DNA from: Streptomyces sp. MH60
Lineage (GTDB): Bacteria; Actinomycetota; Actinomycetes; Streptomycetales; Streptomycetaceae
Reading direction: 5' to 3'
Assembly: GCF_002939385.1 (NCBI RefSeq)
Contig: NZ_MULI01000016.1
Location: 19,261 to 83,260 of the forward strand
Length of the DNA stretch: 64,000 bases
Shown one piece after another: positions 8,116 through 15,843 of the stretch. The translations under genes were made by a program, and so were the position numbers. Each line of letters begins with the position of its first letter. Position 1 is the first letter of the stretch. Below the pieces are notes generated by a model. The model did not search any database and was not told where the DNA came from. It saw only the letters and a list, made by a program, of their open reading frames with translations.

Positions 8116-9333
8116 TCAGTCACTCAGGTGCCCGTAGATCTTCGGGGCGACCTTGAGGCCGGCGTCCAGCGCTATCCCGGCCGCACTGAAGGGTTCCAGA
8201 TTCACTCCCGGTATCAGGTTCGCGCCCTTGGTTCCGATCAACTGACCCGGGTGGTAACCGGCGTAGGACAGGCCGCCCATGCGCGACATCAGGCCGCTGG
8301 TCGAGTGCGCGACCTCGAAGACCTCGTCGGAGAGGCCGCCGATCTTCACCAGGCCTGCCTTGCCCAGGCCCCCAGTGATATTGGCGGACTCCTTGCCGAA
8401 GGAAAGCACCACGCGCGCCCTACCGATTTCGGTGGCCTTGAATCCTTTGCCCAGTCTGCTCGCGGTAGTGGCCGCCTTGGCTGCACCGACGACCTTCGCT
8501 CCCTTGCCGAGCATGCCGATGCCCGGCAGCAACCCCACGGCGTCGAGACCGATTTGTGCCCAGCCCACGTCGGCACCTGCCGCCTTCGCCACCCCATGAG
8601 TCGCCAGTGACAACCCGGCGCCGATGAGTGCGGCCGTTCCGAAGATCGCTGAGAGGGGAGGGAACGGAAGGGTCACGATGGCCAGCATGCCGAGTACTGC
8701 CGTGATGTCGCTCAGCACGTCGCCGATCGCCTTGATCAGGTCGGCGTGTTCCTTCAGCCAGTCGCCGGTGGCGTCCCAGGCGTCGGCGATGCCCTTGCCG
8801 AGTTTGTCCCAGAAGCCGGGCTCGTTGGGCGCGATGTCGGCGGCCTTGTCCAGCTCCTTGCCGATGTTGCGGGCCGCTTCCCTGAAACGTTCCTCCAGGT
8901 CGTGGACCTTCTGGATGACTCCGTCGACCGCGCTGGACGCCTCGCCGAGTTCCTTGCTGCCCTTGCCGTCTGCCTTGGCCTCGGCGTCGGACCTCGCGTC
9001 GAGCTTCTCGCCGGCCGACTTCTCCAGCCGGTTCGCCTCGTCCTGGAACTCCTTCAGCTCGTTGGACCACCGGTGCAACGCGCGTGAGGCCTTGTCGAAC
9101 GACTCGAAGCTCTTGCGGATGAGCGGGGTGACGTCCTCGCCTATGTACTCGGTGAACGCGATCGCGGTCTTGCCCTTCCAGGCGCCGCATTCGATGCGCT
9201 CGAGTTCTCTCACCGCGGTGCCCAGGTCACTGGCCAGACCACCGAGCTTCTTGGCGAGGTCGCGGGTGTCCTCGACATCTCCAGGGGTGGGGTCCCAGCC
9301 TATGTTCGGGAACGCGGGACGCGTACCGGCCAC
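8116..9333 (-). CDS. Putative T7SS-exported effector (cassette A, 405 aa)
   Basis: The GTG at 9333 is chosen because GGGAAG precedes it and it lies 2 nt after the stop of the WXG100-like gene; the open frame upstream has no RBS. The N-terminus has the layout of Streptomyces T7SS-secreted polymorphic toxins: IGWDPTPGDVEDTRDLAKKL, a helical hairpin with ECGAWKGKTA at the turn, and RWSNELKEFQDEA. A Lys/Glu/Ala coiled region (about 110-190) is followed by a glycine/alanine-rich hydrophobic stretch (about 220-300) and a C-terminal region of no family I recognise. The same block order occurs in the effectors at 11437 and 28058. Toxic activity is inferred from architecture only. Confidence 0.7.
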   Translation of the reverse strand: MAGTRPAFPNIGWDPTPGDVEDTRDLAKKLGGLASDLGTAVRELERIECGAWKGKTAIAFTEYIGEDVTPLIRKSFESFDKASRALHRWSNELKEFQDEANRLEKSAGEKLDARSDAEAKADGKGSKELGEASSAVDGVIQKVHDLEERFREAARNIGKELDKAADIAPNEPGFWDKLGKGIADAWDATGDWLKEHADLIKAIGDVLSDITAVLGMLAIVTLPFPPLSAIFGTAALIGAGLSLATHGVAKAAGADVGWAQIGLDAVGLLPGIGMLGKGAKVVGAAKAATTASRLGKGFKATEIGRARVVLSFGKESANITGGLGKAGLVKIGGLSDEVFEVAHSTSGLMSRMGGLSYAGYHPGQLIGTKGANLIPGVNLEPFSAAGIALDAGLKVAPKIYGHLSD

Positions 9334-9335
9334 GT

Positions 9336-9641
9336 CTACTTCCCCTTCTTGGCCTTGGCGGCTTTGAGGGACTCGGCCAGCTCCAGGTCGAGGTCGCCGA
9401 ACGTGTCGCCGATGTGGTTGATCATCTTCACGGCGCCTTGCGTGTGCTTGCCCAGCTGCTTGATCCCGTAGCTCCACTCGTCCGCGAAGTCCTGGACGTC
9501 GTCGATGAGTTTCGGTTCACCGACAGCCGAGGCGTCGGCGCCGCGCAACGTCCGGCGCGTGGCTTCCATGCGGTCGCTGATGGTGGAGAACGTCTCCTTC
9601 AGGTGCTGGAAGATGGTGTCGTCGAGTGTCAGATCGCTCAT
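9336..9641 (-). CDS. WXG100-like protein, cassette A
   Basis: A 101-residue helical-hairpin protein and the first gene of cassette A. There is no tryptophan at the usual turn. Instead a tryptophan sits about 20 residues later in DVQDFADEWSYG, matching EDFVDNWDDY (12803-13102) and DDFESNWEDG (26630-26971). The C-terminus is Lys/Ala-rich. It is probably the export partner of the effector that begins 2 nt downstream. The shared promoter-like element at 9681-9722 lies about 40 bp upstream of the ATG. GGAGG precedes the start at a slightly long distance of about 13 nt. Confidence 0.8.
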   Translation of the reverse strand: MSDLTLDDTIFQHLKETFSTISDRMEATRRTLRGADASAVGEPKLIDDVQDFADEWSYGIKQLGKHTQGAVKMINHIGDTFGDLDLELAESLKAAKAKKGK

Positions 9642-9680
9642 GCGGCGGTCGGGTCCCTCCGGGCGTTGGGGTCAAGCTCA

Positions 9681-9722
9681 CTGACCGTATCGATCAGCCG
9701 CCTGATTTCGCCACCGCGAACT
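9681..9722 (-). promoter_or_regulatory. Shared promoter/operator element, copy 1
   Basis: Read on the minus strand this is AGTTCGC-N4-GCGAAA, 20 nt, then GTCAG preceded by TACG. The first part is a perfect TTCGC-N4-GCGAA palindrome. Copies at 13172-13213 and 15694-15735 have the same length and spacing. The downstream block lies about 40 nt from the WXG100-like start. It fits an ECF-sigma-type promoter (-35 GCGAAAY, -10 near CGGTC) or an activator site. The function is inferred. Confidence 0.65.
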
Positions 9723-9752
9723 GGTCAAGTGTCGCCGGGCCGCCGGCCTGGG

Positions 9753-10355
9753 TCAGCCCTCGTACTCGGACGGCTTCCGCAGCCGCACGCTCCTTGCGAA
9801 GTCGTCGATCGCGTCGAAGGACGCCTCCAGGAGGGCCGGGTCGTCGTAGTGACCCTTGAGGAGCAGATCGATGTTGTTGGACGGGTCGTTCCACGCGTAG
9901 CTGACGGAAAGCATCAGGTGGCCCTCGGGGGCCGTCCAGCTGCGCAGGCAGCGCAGGCCGGTTCCGAGGTGAGGGGAGTCGAAGGGCGTCGTCTCCACTC
10001 GCTCGCTGGCCTCCGCGGTGCCTGGATCCGGCTCCGCGAGCATGCTCAGGTGCAGCTCGCTGTGTTCCTCGTCGCAGGCGAACTGCTTGGCGAAGAACAC
10101 CAGCGGGGCCGCCTGCGGCGGCATGGGGCCGAAGATGAACGCCTGGTCCGCCTCGACGCGGTGTCCCAGCATGGCCGCCGAGCCCTCCAGGAACTTCTTC
10201 ATCTGCCGCTTCTCGCGCCAGGTGAGTTTGCGCTGGTGGAGTAGGCCGATCGCCTCCAACTGGAGGTCCAGCCACTCGGCGAACTCCGACTTGCCGAGCC
10301 TCAGGGGCATGTGGAACCAGAGTGCCGGGTCAGCGTCCGTGTCGACGATCATCAT
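9753..10355 (-). CDS. T7SS-cassette accessory protein (200 aa)
   Basis: This is the last gene of cassette B. The ATG at 10355 overlaps the upstream stop as ATGA, and GGAG lies 8 nt upstream, so this start is preferred over the longer open frame. It is a soluble protein with an aromatic N-terminal block (ALWFHMPLRLG) and an acidic middle. The C-terminus (ASFDAIDDFARSVRLRKP) is laid out like those of the proteins at 6377, 10352 and 26994. No catalytic motif is visible. The adjacent tandem gene (10352-11008) may be a diverged duplicate or dimer partner. Export-chaperone function is possible but speculative. Confidence 0.7.
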   Translation of the reverse strand: MMIVDTDADPALWFHMPLRLGKSEFAEWLDLQLEAIGLLHQRKLTWREKRQMKKFLEGSAAMLGHRVEADQAFIFGPMPPQAAPLVFFAKQFACDEEHSELHLSMLAEPDPGTAEASERVETTPFDSPHLGTGLRCLRSWTAPEGHLMLSVSYAWNDPSNNIDLLLKGHYDDPALLEASFDAIDDFARSVRLRKPSEYEG

Positions 10356-11008
10356 GTGTGGCTCCAGCGGAAGGTGGTCATCACGGCGTCGAACAGTTCG
10401 ACCAGTGTCTCGGTGAACTCGGTGTCCATGTCGGGGGCGACCAGTGTGCTGAAGGAGAACGTCAGCCACTTGGCCGGGGCGCTGTGCGGGATCGGCACGG
10501 CGTACTGCACACGCCAGGAAGGGACCTCGACCCCTCGGTCGGGATCGGCGGGCAGCTTGCTCAGGGTGCGGACGGCGGCCGTACCGTCCAGTTCGCGCGC
10601 CGAGGCGTCATCGGCGTCCCGCGCGAGGTCGACCAGTACCGACTCGTGCTTCGCGTTGCCCGTCGGTGAAGCCAGCGGTTCGGAGGCGATGAACGAGGCC
10701 GGGATGAGCATTCCGTGCACGCGCTCCACGGGGAGGTACAGCGTCAGCCCGTTGGAGTCGCGGGCCTTGCGGACCGCCTGCTTCAGCTCCTTGACGAGCT
10801 GCATCCGGGCCTTGGGTATGTCGTCCTTGGGGAAGCCGGCCGGGAGTTGAGACACCGAGGTGCGCACGATCCGCTGGATGGCGTCCTTCGTACCGGCCTG
10901 CAGCGGAATGGTGTCCCAGCCGGGCGGCGGAACGAGATTGAAGCCGGTCGGGACGCGCCCGGAGTCCGTTGTCTCCGGGTCGTCCACGGTGTTCTCACGA
11001 GACGGCAC
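10352..11008 (-). CDS. T7SS-cassette accessory protein (218 aa)
   Basis: A soluble protein without a signal peptide. It opens with GFNLVPPPGWDTIPL, which resembles FSLAVPDSWWEF in the protein at 26994, and ends with ELFDAVMTTFRW, close to DIFDAVTGTFRF of the same protein. These paired similarities are the clearest support for an accessory family shared by the cassettes. The GTG at 11008 follows AGGA and overlaps the membrane-protein gene by 14 bp. A GTG at 10987, 8 nt past that gene's stop codon, is an equally possible start. Function unknown. Confidence 0.7.
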   Translation of the reverse strand: MPSRENTVDDPETTDSGRVPTGFNLVPPPGWDTIPLQAGTKDAIQRIVRTSVSQLPAGFPKDDIPKARMQLVKELKQAVRKARDSNGLTLYLPVERVHGMLIPASFIASEPLASPTGNAKHESVLVDLARDADDASARELDGTAAVRTLSKLPADPDRGVEVPSWRVQYAVPIPHSAPAKWLTFSFSTLVAPDMDTEFTETLVELFDAVMTTFRWSHT

Positions 11009-11378
11009 TGCGGTTCCTGACCCTCTCCGCGACCGACGTCGCACCGACCAGCACGGTGAACAGCGGGGCTCCGACGATGCCCGGCCAGAAGGAAGTGAAC
11101 AGGCTCGGCAGCAGCAGCGCCCAGCCCATGGCGAGGTCACGCGTCAGCAGGGGCGGTCGCGCACTCGGCACCGGGTTCTTGATCAGGATCCAGAGCAGGT
11201 TCAGGAGGCAGCCCGCAAGCAGGATCCAGTAGATCCAGAACAGGATGTCCCGGCCGGAATCGGGAAGCAGCAGTGCGATGCCGATCAGCGGGACGATCGA
11301 CACCAGGGCGCCGATGATGGTCACCCGGACCCTGAAGTTCGCGCCTGTGCCCAACTGTTCTCTGACCGAACCTGCCAT
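10995..11378 (-). CDS. Small membrane protein with four hydrophobic segments (127 aa)
   Basis: Four hydrophobic stretches span most of the protein: TIIGALVSIVPLIGIALLL, a second with WIYWILLAGCLL, a third with WALLLPSLF, and a shorter one near the C-terminus. The ATG at 11378 follows AGGGAG/GGGAG; a TTG further upstream at 11417 is also in frame but less likely. The gene sits between the cassette B effector and its accessory proteins. It could be an immunity protein for a membrane-acting effector or a T7SS accessory; nothing in the sequence decides this. Confidence 0.6.
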   Translation of the reverse strand: MAGSVREQLGTGANFRVRVTIIGALVSIVPLIGIALLLPDSGRDILFWIYWILLAGCLLNLLWILIKNPVPSARPPLLTRDLAMGWALLLPSLFTSFWPGIVGAPLFTVLVGATSVAERVRNRSAVS

Positions 11379-11436
11379 GTCTCCCGCTCTCCCTGCCGTG
11401 TGCGCCCGACCGTTCAACGGCGCTCTGCCCGCTTGA

Positions 11437-12798
11437 TCACCAGTGGGTGTCCGGTGCCGGCATCCAGCCGCTTTCCTTCCAGGTGTTGTAGTCGTCGTTG
11501 TAGGGCTTGTCTCCGGGAAGCAGACCGTGTTCGGCCAGCCACCCCACCGAGTCGCTCTTGCTCAGGGACTTGTCCATGACGTCCACGGCCATGCCACCGT
11601 ACCCGGCGGTCATGGCGGCCCCGTAGCCCAGGTTTCCGAGCGTGGTGGTGCCGCCCGACACGGCACCGGGGAAGGCCCCCTTGTTCGCACGGAGCTGTCC
11701 GAAGAGGCCGGCGGCCTCGTCATCGCCCAGGTGCTTCCATTTGCCGAGCGTCGACACCGCGGTGGGTCCCTTGGTGACCAGTCCTGCCTCGCGGGAGATC
11801 TTCTTCAGCGTGAAGTGGCGCAGATCGGAGAAGAACTTCCGGGACACGTCGTCCTGCGCGCCGGCCATGGCCCGGCTCAGGTCGTTCAGCATCCCCTTGT
11901 GCGACCGGAGCCCCGCCTTGAGACCGGCGGTCCTGCTGGTCTGCGCGGCCGTGGAGGCTGCCTTGTTCGCGCCCTTGAGCGCGGTGATGCCCCCTCGGCC
12001 GATGCCCATCAGGAGCAGGCCGCCGACGTCGAAGGCGAGGTCGGTCCAGGAGGCGTCCCCGGAGGCGACCAGTAGGGATCTGGTCAGGATGGTCAGTACG
12101 GCGATGCCGAGGACCAGGAAGTTCAGTCCGGGGATCCAGATGGCGACGATTCCCGCGATGGTCGCGACCCACCCCATCCCGTCCAGAACCTTCTTGATCC
12201 AGTCCGCGTTGTCGTGCATCCACCCCTTGACGTCGTCCCACCACGAGTCCTCGATCACGTCGTCGATCTCGTCGCGGATCTTCCCCGCATGGTGGTTGGC
12301 GCGGGAGTCCCGGTCGCCGGTGAGAGTGTGCAGCCGGGTGCGGTACGACTGGAGGGGGTCGTCGACGGGACTGGTGCCGCTGGGCGACGCGTGCGGGACG
12401 TCCTTGTCCTCCGAGGCGGCTTTCTTGGCCTTCTCGGCATCGACCTCCCCCTGCTTCTCCTTGGCCTGGCGCAGGATCTCGTCGGCGTCGCCCTGGAAGT
12501 CCTCCAGCTCGTTCGACCACTTGGTCAGGTGGCCGTGCACCCGCTCGTACCGGCCGGCCACCTCCCGCATGTGCTTCTCCAGCGTCGATGACTGCTCGCG
12601 CAGGGCCTTCACGTACTTGCCCTTGAGCGTCTCGTCGTCGCTGATCGCCTTGAGGTTCTTGGCCTGGTCCCGGAGCTTCTTGGCCACCGAGATCATGTGC
12701 TTGACCTCGGCGCGGATCTCCTCCGGATCACCGGGTACGGGATCGGAGTCGCAGAGCGGCTGCCAGTCCACCGGACGGCGCGTGGATGTCGGTGTCAT
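11437..12798 (-). CDS. Putative T7SS-exported effector (cassette B, 453 aa)
   Basis: The ATG at 12798 lies 4 nt past the stop of the WXG100-like gene, so the pair is translationally close; the long open frame upstream is ignored. The N-terminus carries the T7SS-effector layout: PVDWQPL, DPVPGDPEEI, a helical hairpin and KWSNELEDFQGDAD, the last nearly the same as in the cassette A effector. A Lys/Glu-rich linker follows, then WWDDVKGWMHDNADWIKK, a hydrophobic segment (about 255-300) and a Gly/Ala-rich C-terminal half ending WMPAPDTHW. The C-terminal domain is not one I recognise. Confidence 0.7.
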   Translation of the reverse strand: MTPTSTRRPVDWQPLCDSDPVPGDPEEIRAEVKHMISVAKKLRDQAKNLKAISDDETLKGKYVKALREQSSTLEKHMREVAGRYERVHGHLTKWSNELEDFQGDADEILRQAKEKQGEVDAEKAKKAASEDKDVPHASPSGTSPVDDPLQSYRTRLHTLTGDRDSRANHHAGKIRDEIDDVIEDSWWDDVKGWMHDNADWIKKVLDGMGWVATIAGIVAIWIPGLNFLVLGIAVLTILTRSLLVASGDASWTDLAFDVGGLLLMGIGRGGITALKGANKAASTAAQTSRTAGLKAGLRSHKGMLNDLSRAMAGAQDDVSRKFFSDLRHFTLKKISREAGLVTKGPTAVSTLGKWKHLGDDEAAGLFGQLRANKGAFPGAVSGGTTTLGNLGYGAAMTAGYGGMAVDVMDKSLSKSDSVGWLAEHGLLPGDKPYNDDYNTWKESGWMPAPDTHW

Positions 12799-12802
12799 GG
12801 CG

Positions 12803-13102
12803 TCACTTCTTCTGCTTCTTCTTGTCCTTCTTGGCCAGCTGCTCGTCGAGGTCCTCGAATGCCTTCTTGCTGCCGGCCACGAGCTTGCCGACCGATTCGA
12901 TCGACTCGACGAGCTTGGTGCGGTAGTCGTCCCAGTTGTCGACGAAGTCCTCCATGGCTCCGGCGACGGCACCGGACCCCCAGTGCTCCTTCATGTCGTC
13001 CCGGCGGCTCTCGATGTCCTCGAAGGTCTTCTTGAGCTGGCCGAGCTTACGCTCGCAATCCGCGAGAAAGTCGTAGTCGACCGTCAGGTCCGGCTCGCCC
13101 AT
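12803..13102 (-). CDS. WXG100-like protein, cassette B
   Basis: A 99-residue helical-hairpin protein with HWGSGA at the turn, the most canonical of the four WXG100-like proteins in the window. It also has the extra downstream block EDFVDNWDDY shared with those at 9336 and 26630. The C-terminal tail is very Lys-rich. AAGGA lies 8 nt before the ATG. It is the first gene of cassette B, followed after 4 nt by its probable partner effector, with the shared promoter element about 70 bp upstream. Confidence 0.85.
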   Translation of the reverse strand: MGEPDLTVDYDFLADCERKLGQLKKTFEDIESRRDDMKEHWGSGAVAGAMEDFVDNWDDYRTKLVESIESVGKLVAGSKKAFEDLDEQLAKKDKKKQKK

Positions 13103-13171
13103 GCAGTGTCCTTCCCCCGTGTTCGATCTGACTGTGCCGTGCGCCGTGAGGCAAAGGTTCGGCCAAGACGT

Positions 13172-13213
13172 CTGACGTTAGTGGTGGGGTTGGCGGTTTC
13201 GCCAGCGCGAACT
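13172..13213 (-). promoter_or_regulatory. Shared promoter/operator element, copy 2
   Basis: On the minus strand this copy has a perfect TTCGC-N4-GCGAA palindrome, then A and a 20-nt stretch ending TAAC, then GTCAG. The order and all distances are identical to copies 1 and 3. It drives cassette B by position, 70 bp before the WXG100-like ATG. The intervening 20 nt differ between the copies, which argues for a conserved functional element rather than a recent duplication. Confidence 0.65.
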
Positions 13214-13224
13214 TCTCCGACGGT

Positions 13225-13902
13225 TCAGGACACGGTGCGTAGCCGCCGCATGAGGTGCTTGTGGATCTCGCTGCGTTCTTCGTCGGTGATGACGGTCAGC
13301 CACGATCCGTCGGAGAAGACGATGCGGAGCCTGTCGCTTCGGTGGACGCCGAGGAGTGGATCCTCCACCCGGGCTTCCGAGGCGGGAATCTCGGCGACGA
13401 CCACCATGCGCTCGGCCTGCCGGACGGACACCCGCTTGGGAGGAGCGGCCAGCACGATGCGGTCCGGTGTCAGTACGAGCAGGCGCTTGGGGTGTGACGA
13501 GTGCCCGTACCAGCGCAGCAGGAACTGTCCGGCCGCCGCCGTCCAGTCCCCGTCGAAGAGCTGGTCCAGGGCGTGGGCCTTGATGGCCTTCTTCCGCTCC
13601 TCCTCGTCCAGGGCCCGAGCGCGGGCCCTGGCACGCTTCTTGGAACTCAGGAGCCATTCCGCCAAGTCCTCCAACGAAGCGAGCAGCGCCAAGAGCGCCC
13701 CGACGGGCCAGAGGACGGCTATGAGCGCGACGCCCAGCATGCCGAGCGGCCGGATGAGCGCAGGGCGTACGGACGCTCCGCCCGCAGCCCTGCGCATCTC
13801 CGTGGGCGGTTCTGGAATCTTGCTGATCCGACACCAGGCGGCACAGTCCGCCTCAAGGCCGAGTCGCGTCTTCGCGACCTTCGCGAGCCCTGTCGATCTC
13901 AT
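13225..13902 (-). CDS. PH-like membrane protein (225 aa), paralogue of the 7147 gene
   Basis: The ATG at 13902 overlaps the stop of the secreted-protein gene by one base (TGATG), so it is coupled as the third gene of the lipoprotein operon. A membrane hairpin (about 46-85; GVALIAVLWPVGALLALLA) is followed by a basic Arg/Ala/Lys helix. The C-terminal domain has RLLVLTPDRIVLAA, EIPASEARVED and RLRIVFSDGSWLTV. This last block matches VKIVFTDGSWGRF in the protein at 7147-8061, supporting a common PH-like fold. Function unknown; the domain probably faces the cytoplasm. Confidence 0.65.
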   Translation of the reverse strand: MRSTGLAKVAKTRLGLEADCAAWCRISKIPEPPTEMRRAAGGASVRPALIRPLGMLGVALIAVLWPVGALLALLASLEDLAEWLLSSKKRARARARALDEEERKKAIKAHALDQLFDGDWTAAAGQFLLRWYGHSSHPKRLLVLTPDRIVLAAPPKRVSVRQAERMVVVAEIPASEARVEDPLLGVHRSDRLRIVFSDGSWLTVITDEERSEIHKHLMRRLRTVS

Positions 13903-14987
13903 CAGCGGTTGACCGCCTGGATCTCCTGGACCGTGACCGCCTGGGCGTTCTGGAAGGTGCCGTCAGGCAGGTCGCCGCCCGCGCCGCCGGTGCCGGTCCA
14001 GGCGATCTCCCAGGTGATGGTGGCCTGGAGGTCGAAGGTGCCGTCTCCCGACGAGCGGAGGTACTTGATGCCGCAAGGTGGCGTTCCGTCGGCCTTGCCC
14101 TTGGCGTAGGGCTCGCCGATGGAGCCGTCGTCGTTGATCGTGCACTCGCCGGACGCCGGATACGTCTCGGCGTCCGGGGCGCCCGGCTCCAGCTTGAGCG
14201 AGACCGGCTTCGCGGTGGTCGTGGCCGTGAGGGCGAAGCCGGGGGCGTTGATGGCCGCGGTGGCCTGCACCTCGTGGAAGTCGGCCTTGTCGAGCCAGGC
14301 CCAGGTCGGCAGGTTCACCTTCGTGGTCCCGGCGGGGGCGAGGGTGACCTCGGTGCCGGGCAGCTCCATGTGCTGGTACGCGAGGGCGGCGAGTATCTCC
14401 GGGGTGATGGCCTCCTCGTACTGGGGAGGCGGGGCCTCGCCGTTGTCGACCCAGAAGGGGAGGTCCGTGCAGGAGTTGCGCTTCAGATAGTCGGGCTCGT
14501 TGGGATTCTCGACGCCGGCCCAGAACATGCCCTCGCCGTCCTTGGCGACGTTGTAGTCCTTGTAACCAGGGGTGTCCGTCCAGCCGTACTCGTCCTCGTA
14601 ATGGCGCTTCGTCTCCCCGATCGCCGCGGCGGGAGTCCCCGTCATCCCGGGTGCGCTCGCGGCCTCTTTGATGTCGGCGGACATCTTCTTCTTGAAGTCC
14701 TTGGCGCCGAGGTAGGGGGCGTACCAGCAGGGTGGGGGAGTCCAGTTGACGTCGGCGGACGTCACGTTTCCAGTGCCGCCGTTCGGCGCGACGGATCCGG
14801 AGTACTGGATGCGGACGGCGGCGTAGATGTTGGAACCCTTGCGGCCCCCGACCTCTTTGACGCCGGCGCCCTGGTCGTTCCCGGTCGGTTCCGCGGCGTG
14901 GACTGGCGCACCGAGTACGACAGTGCCGAAGGCCAGCAGCAGTGCTGCTGTGCCGGCGCCCAGTGTCGTACGCGCTCCCCCCTTCAC
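13902..14987 (-). CDS. Secreted protein of a duplicated lipoprotein/secreted-protein pair (361 aa)
   Basis: The GTG at 14987 overlaps the lipoprotein stop as GTGA. A Sec signal peptide (about 1-29, ending VHAAEP) precedes a mature domain with six or more cysteines. The closest relative is the protein at 31677-32726. Both share NWxPPPCWY, a central GYKDYNxxKxGxFWxGV block and a nearly identical C-terminal third with DGSIGxPYxKGKAD, TPPCGIxYLR, TITWEI and GDLPDGTF. No enzymatic motif is recognised. The balanced cysteines suggest an extracellular disulfide-bonded protein. The next gene is a PH-like membrane protein, which the second copy lacks. Confidence 0.75.
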   Translation of the reverse strand: MKGGARTTLGAGTAALLLAFGTVVLGAPVHAAEPTGNDQGAGVKEVGGRKGSNIYAAVRIQYSGSVAPNGGTGNVTSADVNWTPPPCWYAPYLGAKDFKKKMSADIKEAASAPGMTGTPAAAIGETKRHYEDEYGWTDTPGYKDYNVAKDGEGMFWAGVENPNEPDYLKRNSCTDLPFWVDNGEAPPPQYEEAITPEILAALAYQHMELPGTEVTLAPAGTTKVNLPTWAWLDKADFHEVQATAAINAPGFALTATTTAKPVSLKLEPGAPDAETYPASGECTINDDGSIGEPYAKGKADGTPPCGIKYLRSSGDGTFDLQATITWEIAWTGTGGAGGDLPDGTFQNAQAVTVQEIQAVNR

Positions 14988-15655
14988 TGGCACTGCTTCG
15001 CCTTCGTCTCGACGAACACCTTGGATGCCTGCCAGAGGCGTTCGGCCGTGGGGTACTTGACCATGATGATCTCGAAGTGGTCGAAGTCGGCGATGCTGGG
15101 CTCGCTCTTGAGGACCTTCCCGGTCTTGACCTCCTTCCCGTAGAACTTGCTGGAGTCCACGCAAAAGGCGACCTCCACCGAGTTGCCGTTGGAGGCAGAT
15201 CGAGTGGAGACGTCGTAGTGACGTCGGGTGCCGATCGAAGTCCACCCGCCGTCGATGCGGCTGCTGATCTGCGTCTCGGCGTAGTGCAGCCCGTCGCCGG
15301 TGGCGTATGCGGCCACGGCGGCGTCCTTGGCCGTGCGCTTGTCGACGCCGCGATAGATCGCGCGGATGTAGTTCGCCGCATCCTCCATCGCGGCCGCTTC
15401 GTTCTCGTCCTTCGGCTTGGTCCAGTCGAAGACCAGGTTCATGTCCTTGGGGAGAGACACGTCGACGCCATCCGGCTTGTCCTCCGCGGGTGCCGCCGAG
15501 GGCTTCGCCGACTCCTTCGGAGTCTCCGTTCCCTGGTCCGCCCCCGCGATCTTGTCGTTGTCGCTGGACTTGTCGTCCCCGCCCCCGCAGGCCGTCAGCA
15601 GCAGTGCGGCTGAGGCGGCGAGCGCGGCAGCAACGGGCAAAGAGCGGCGCTTCAC
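14984..15655 (-). CDS. Lipoprotein of the duplicated pair (223 aa)
   Basis: The GTG at 15655 follows GGGGAG by 8 nt. The signal peptide ends in lipobox LTAC (Cys 23), followed by an acidic Ser/Lys/Pro linker. The mature domain (LVFDWTKPKDENEAAAMEDAAN, YIRAIYRGVD) is a small alpha+beta fold resembling the lipoprotein at 32723-33370 in domain order and in the YxxxIxxxxx region. It is the first gene of a three-gene operon with the secreted protein and the PH-like protein. The shared promoter element ends about 40 bp upstream. It is likely anchored on the outer face of the membrane; function unknown. Confidence 0.75.
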   Translation of the reverse strand: MKRRSLPVAAALAASAALLLTACGGGDDKSSDNDKIAGADQGTETPKESAKPSAAPAEDKPDGVDVSLPKDMNLVFDWTKPKDENEAAAMEDAANYIRAIYRGVDKRTAKDAAVAAYATGDGLHYAETQISSRIDGGWTSIGTRRHYDVSTRSASNGNSVEVAFCVDSSKFYGKEVKTGKVLKSEPSIADFDHFEIIMVKYPTAERLWQASKVFVETKAKQCQ

Positions 15656-15693
15656 AGTGGACTCCCCGTGAGACAGAAGTGCGGTCAAGGCTA

Positions 15694-15735
15694 CTGACGG
15701 TATCTGCGTGCTTCCCGGTTTCGCCAGAGTGAACT
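15694..15735 (-). promoter_or_regulatory. Shared promoter/operator element, copy 3
   Basis: On the minus strand the element reads AGTTCAC-N4-GCGAAA, then 20 nt ending TACC, then GTCAG. Its palindrome has one mismatch relative to copies 1 and 2, and all spacings are the same. The downstream block lies about 40 nt before the lipoprotein GTG. Confidence 0.65.
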
Positions 15736-15843
15736 GCTTCGGGAATCGCTACGGTGCCCTGGACACGCGAGGGGCTAATGAGGGGCGAGGAGTCACGTGG
15801 CACGGCGTCCGGGGGCGCGACCGCTGCAGGTGGGATCGAGCGT

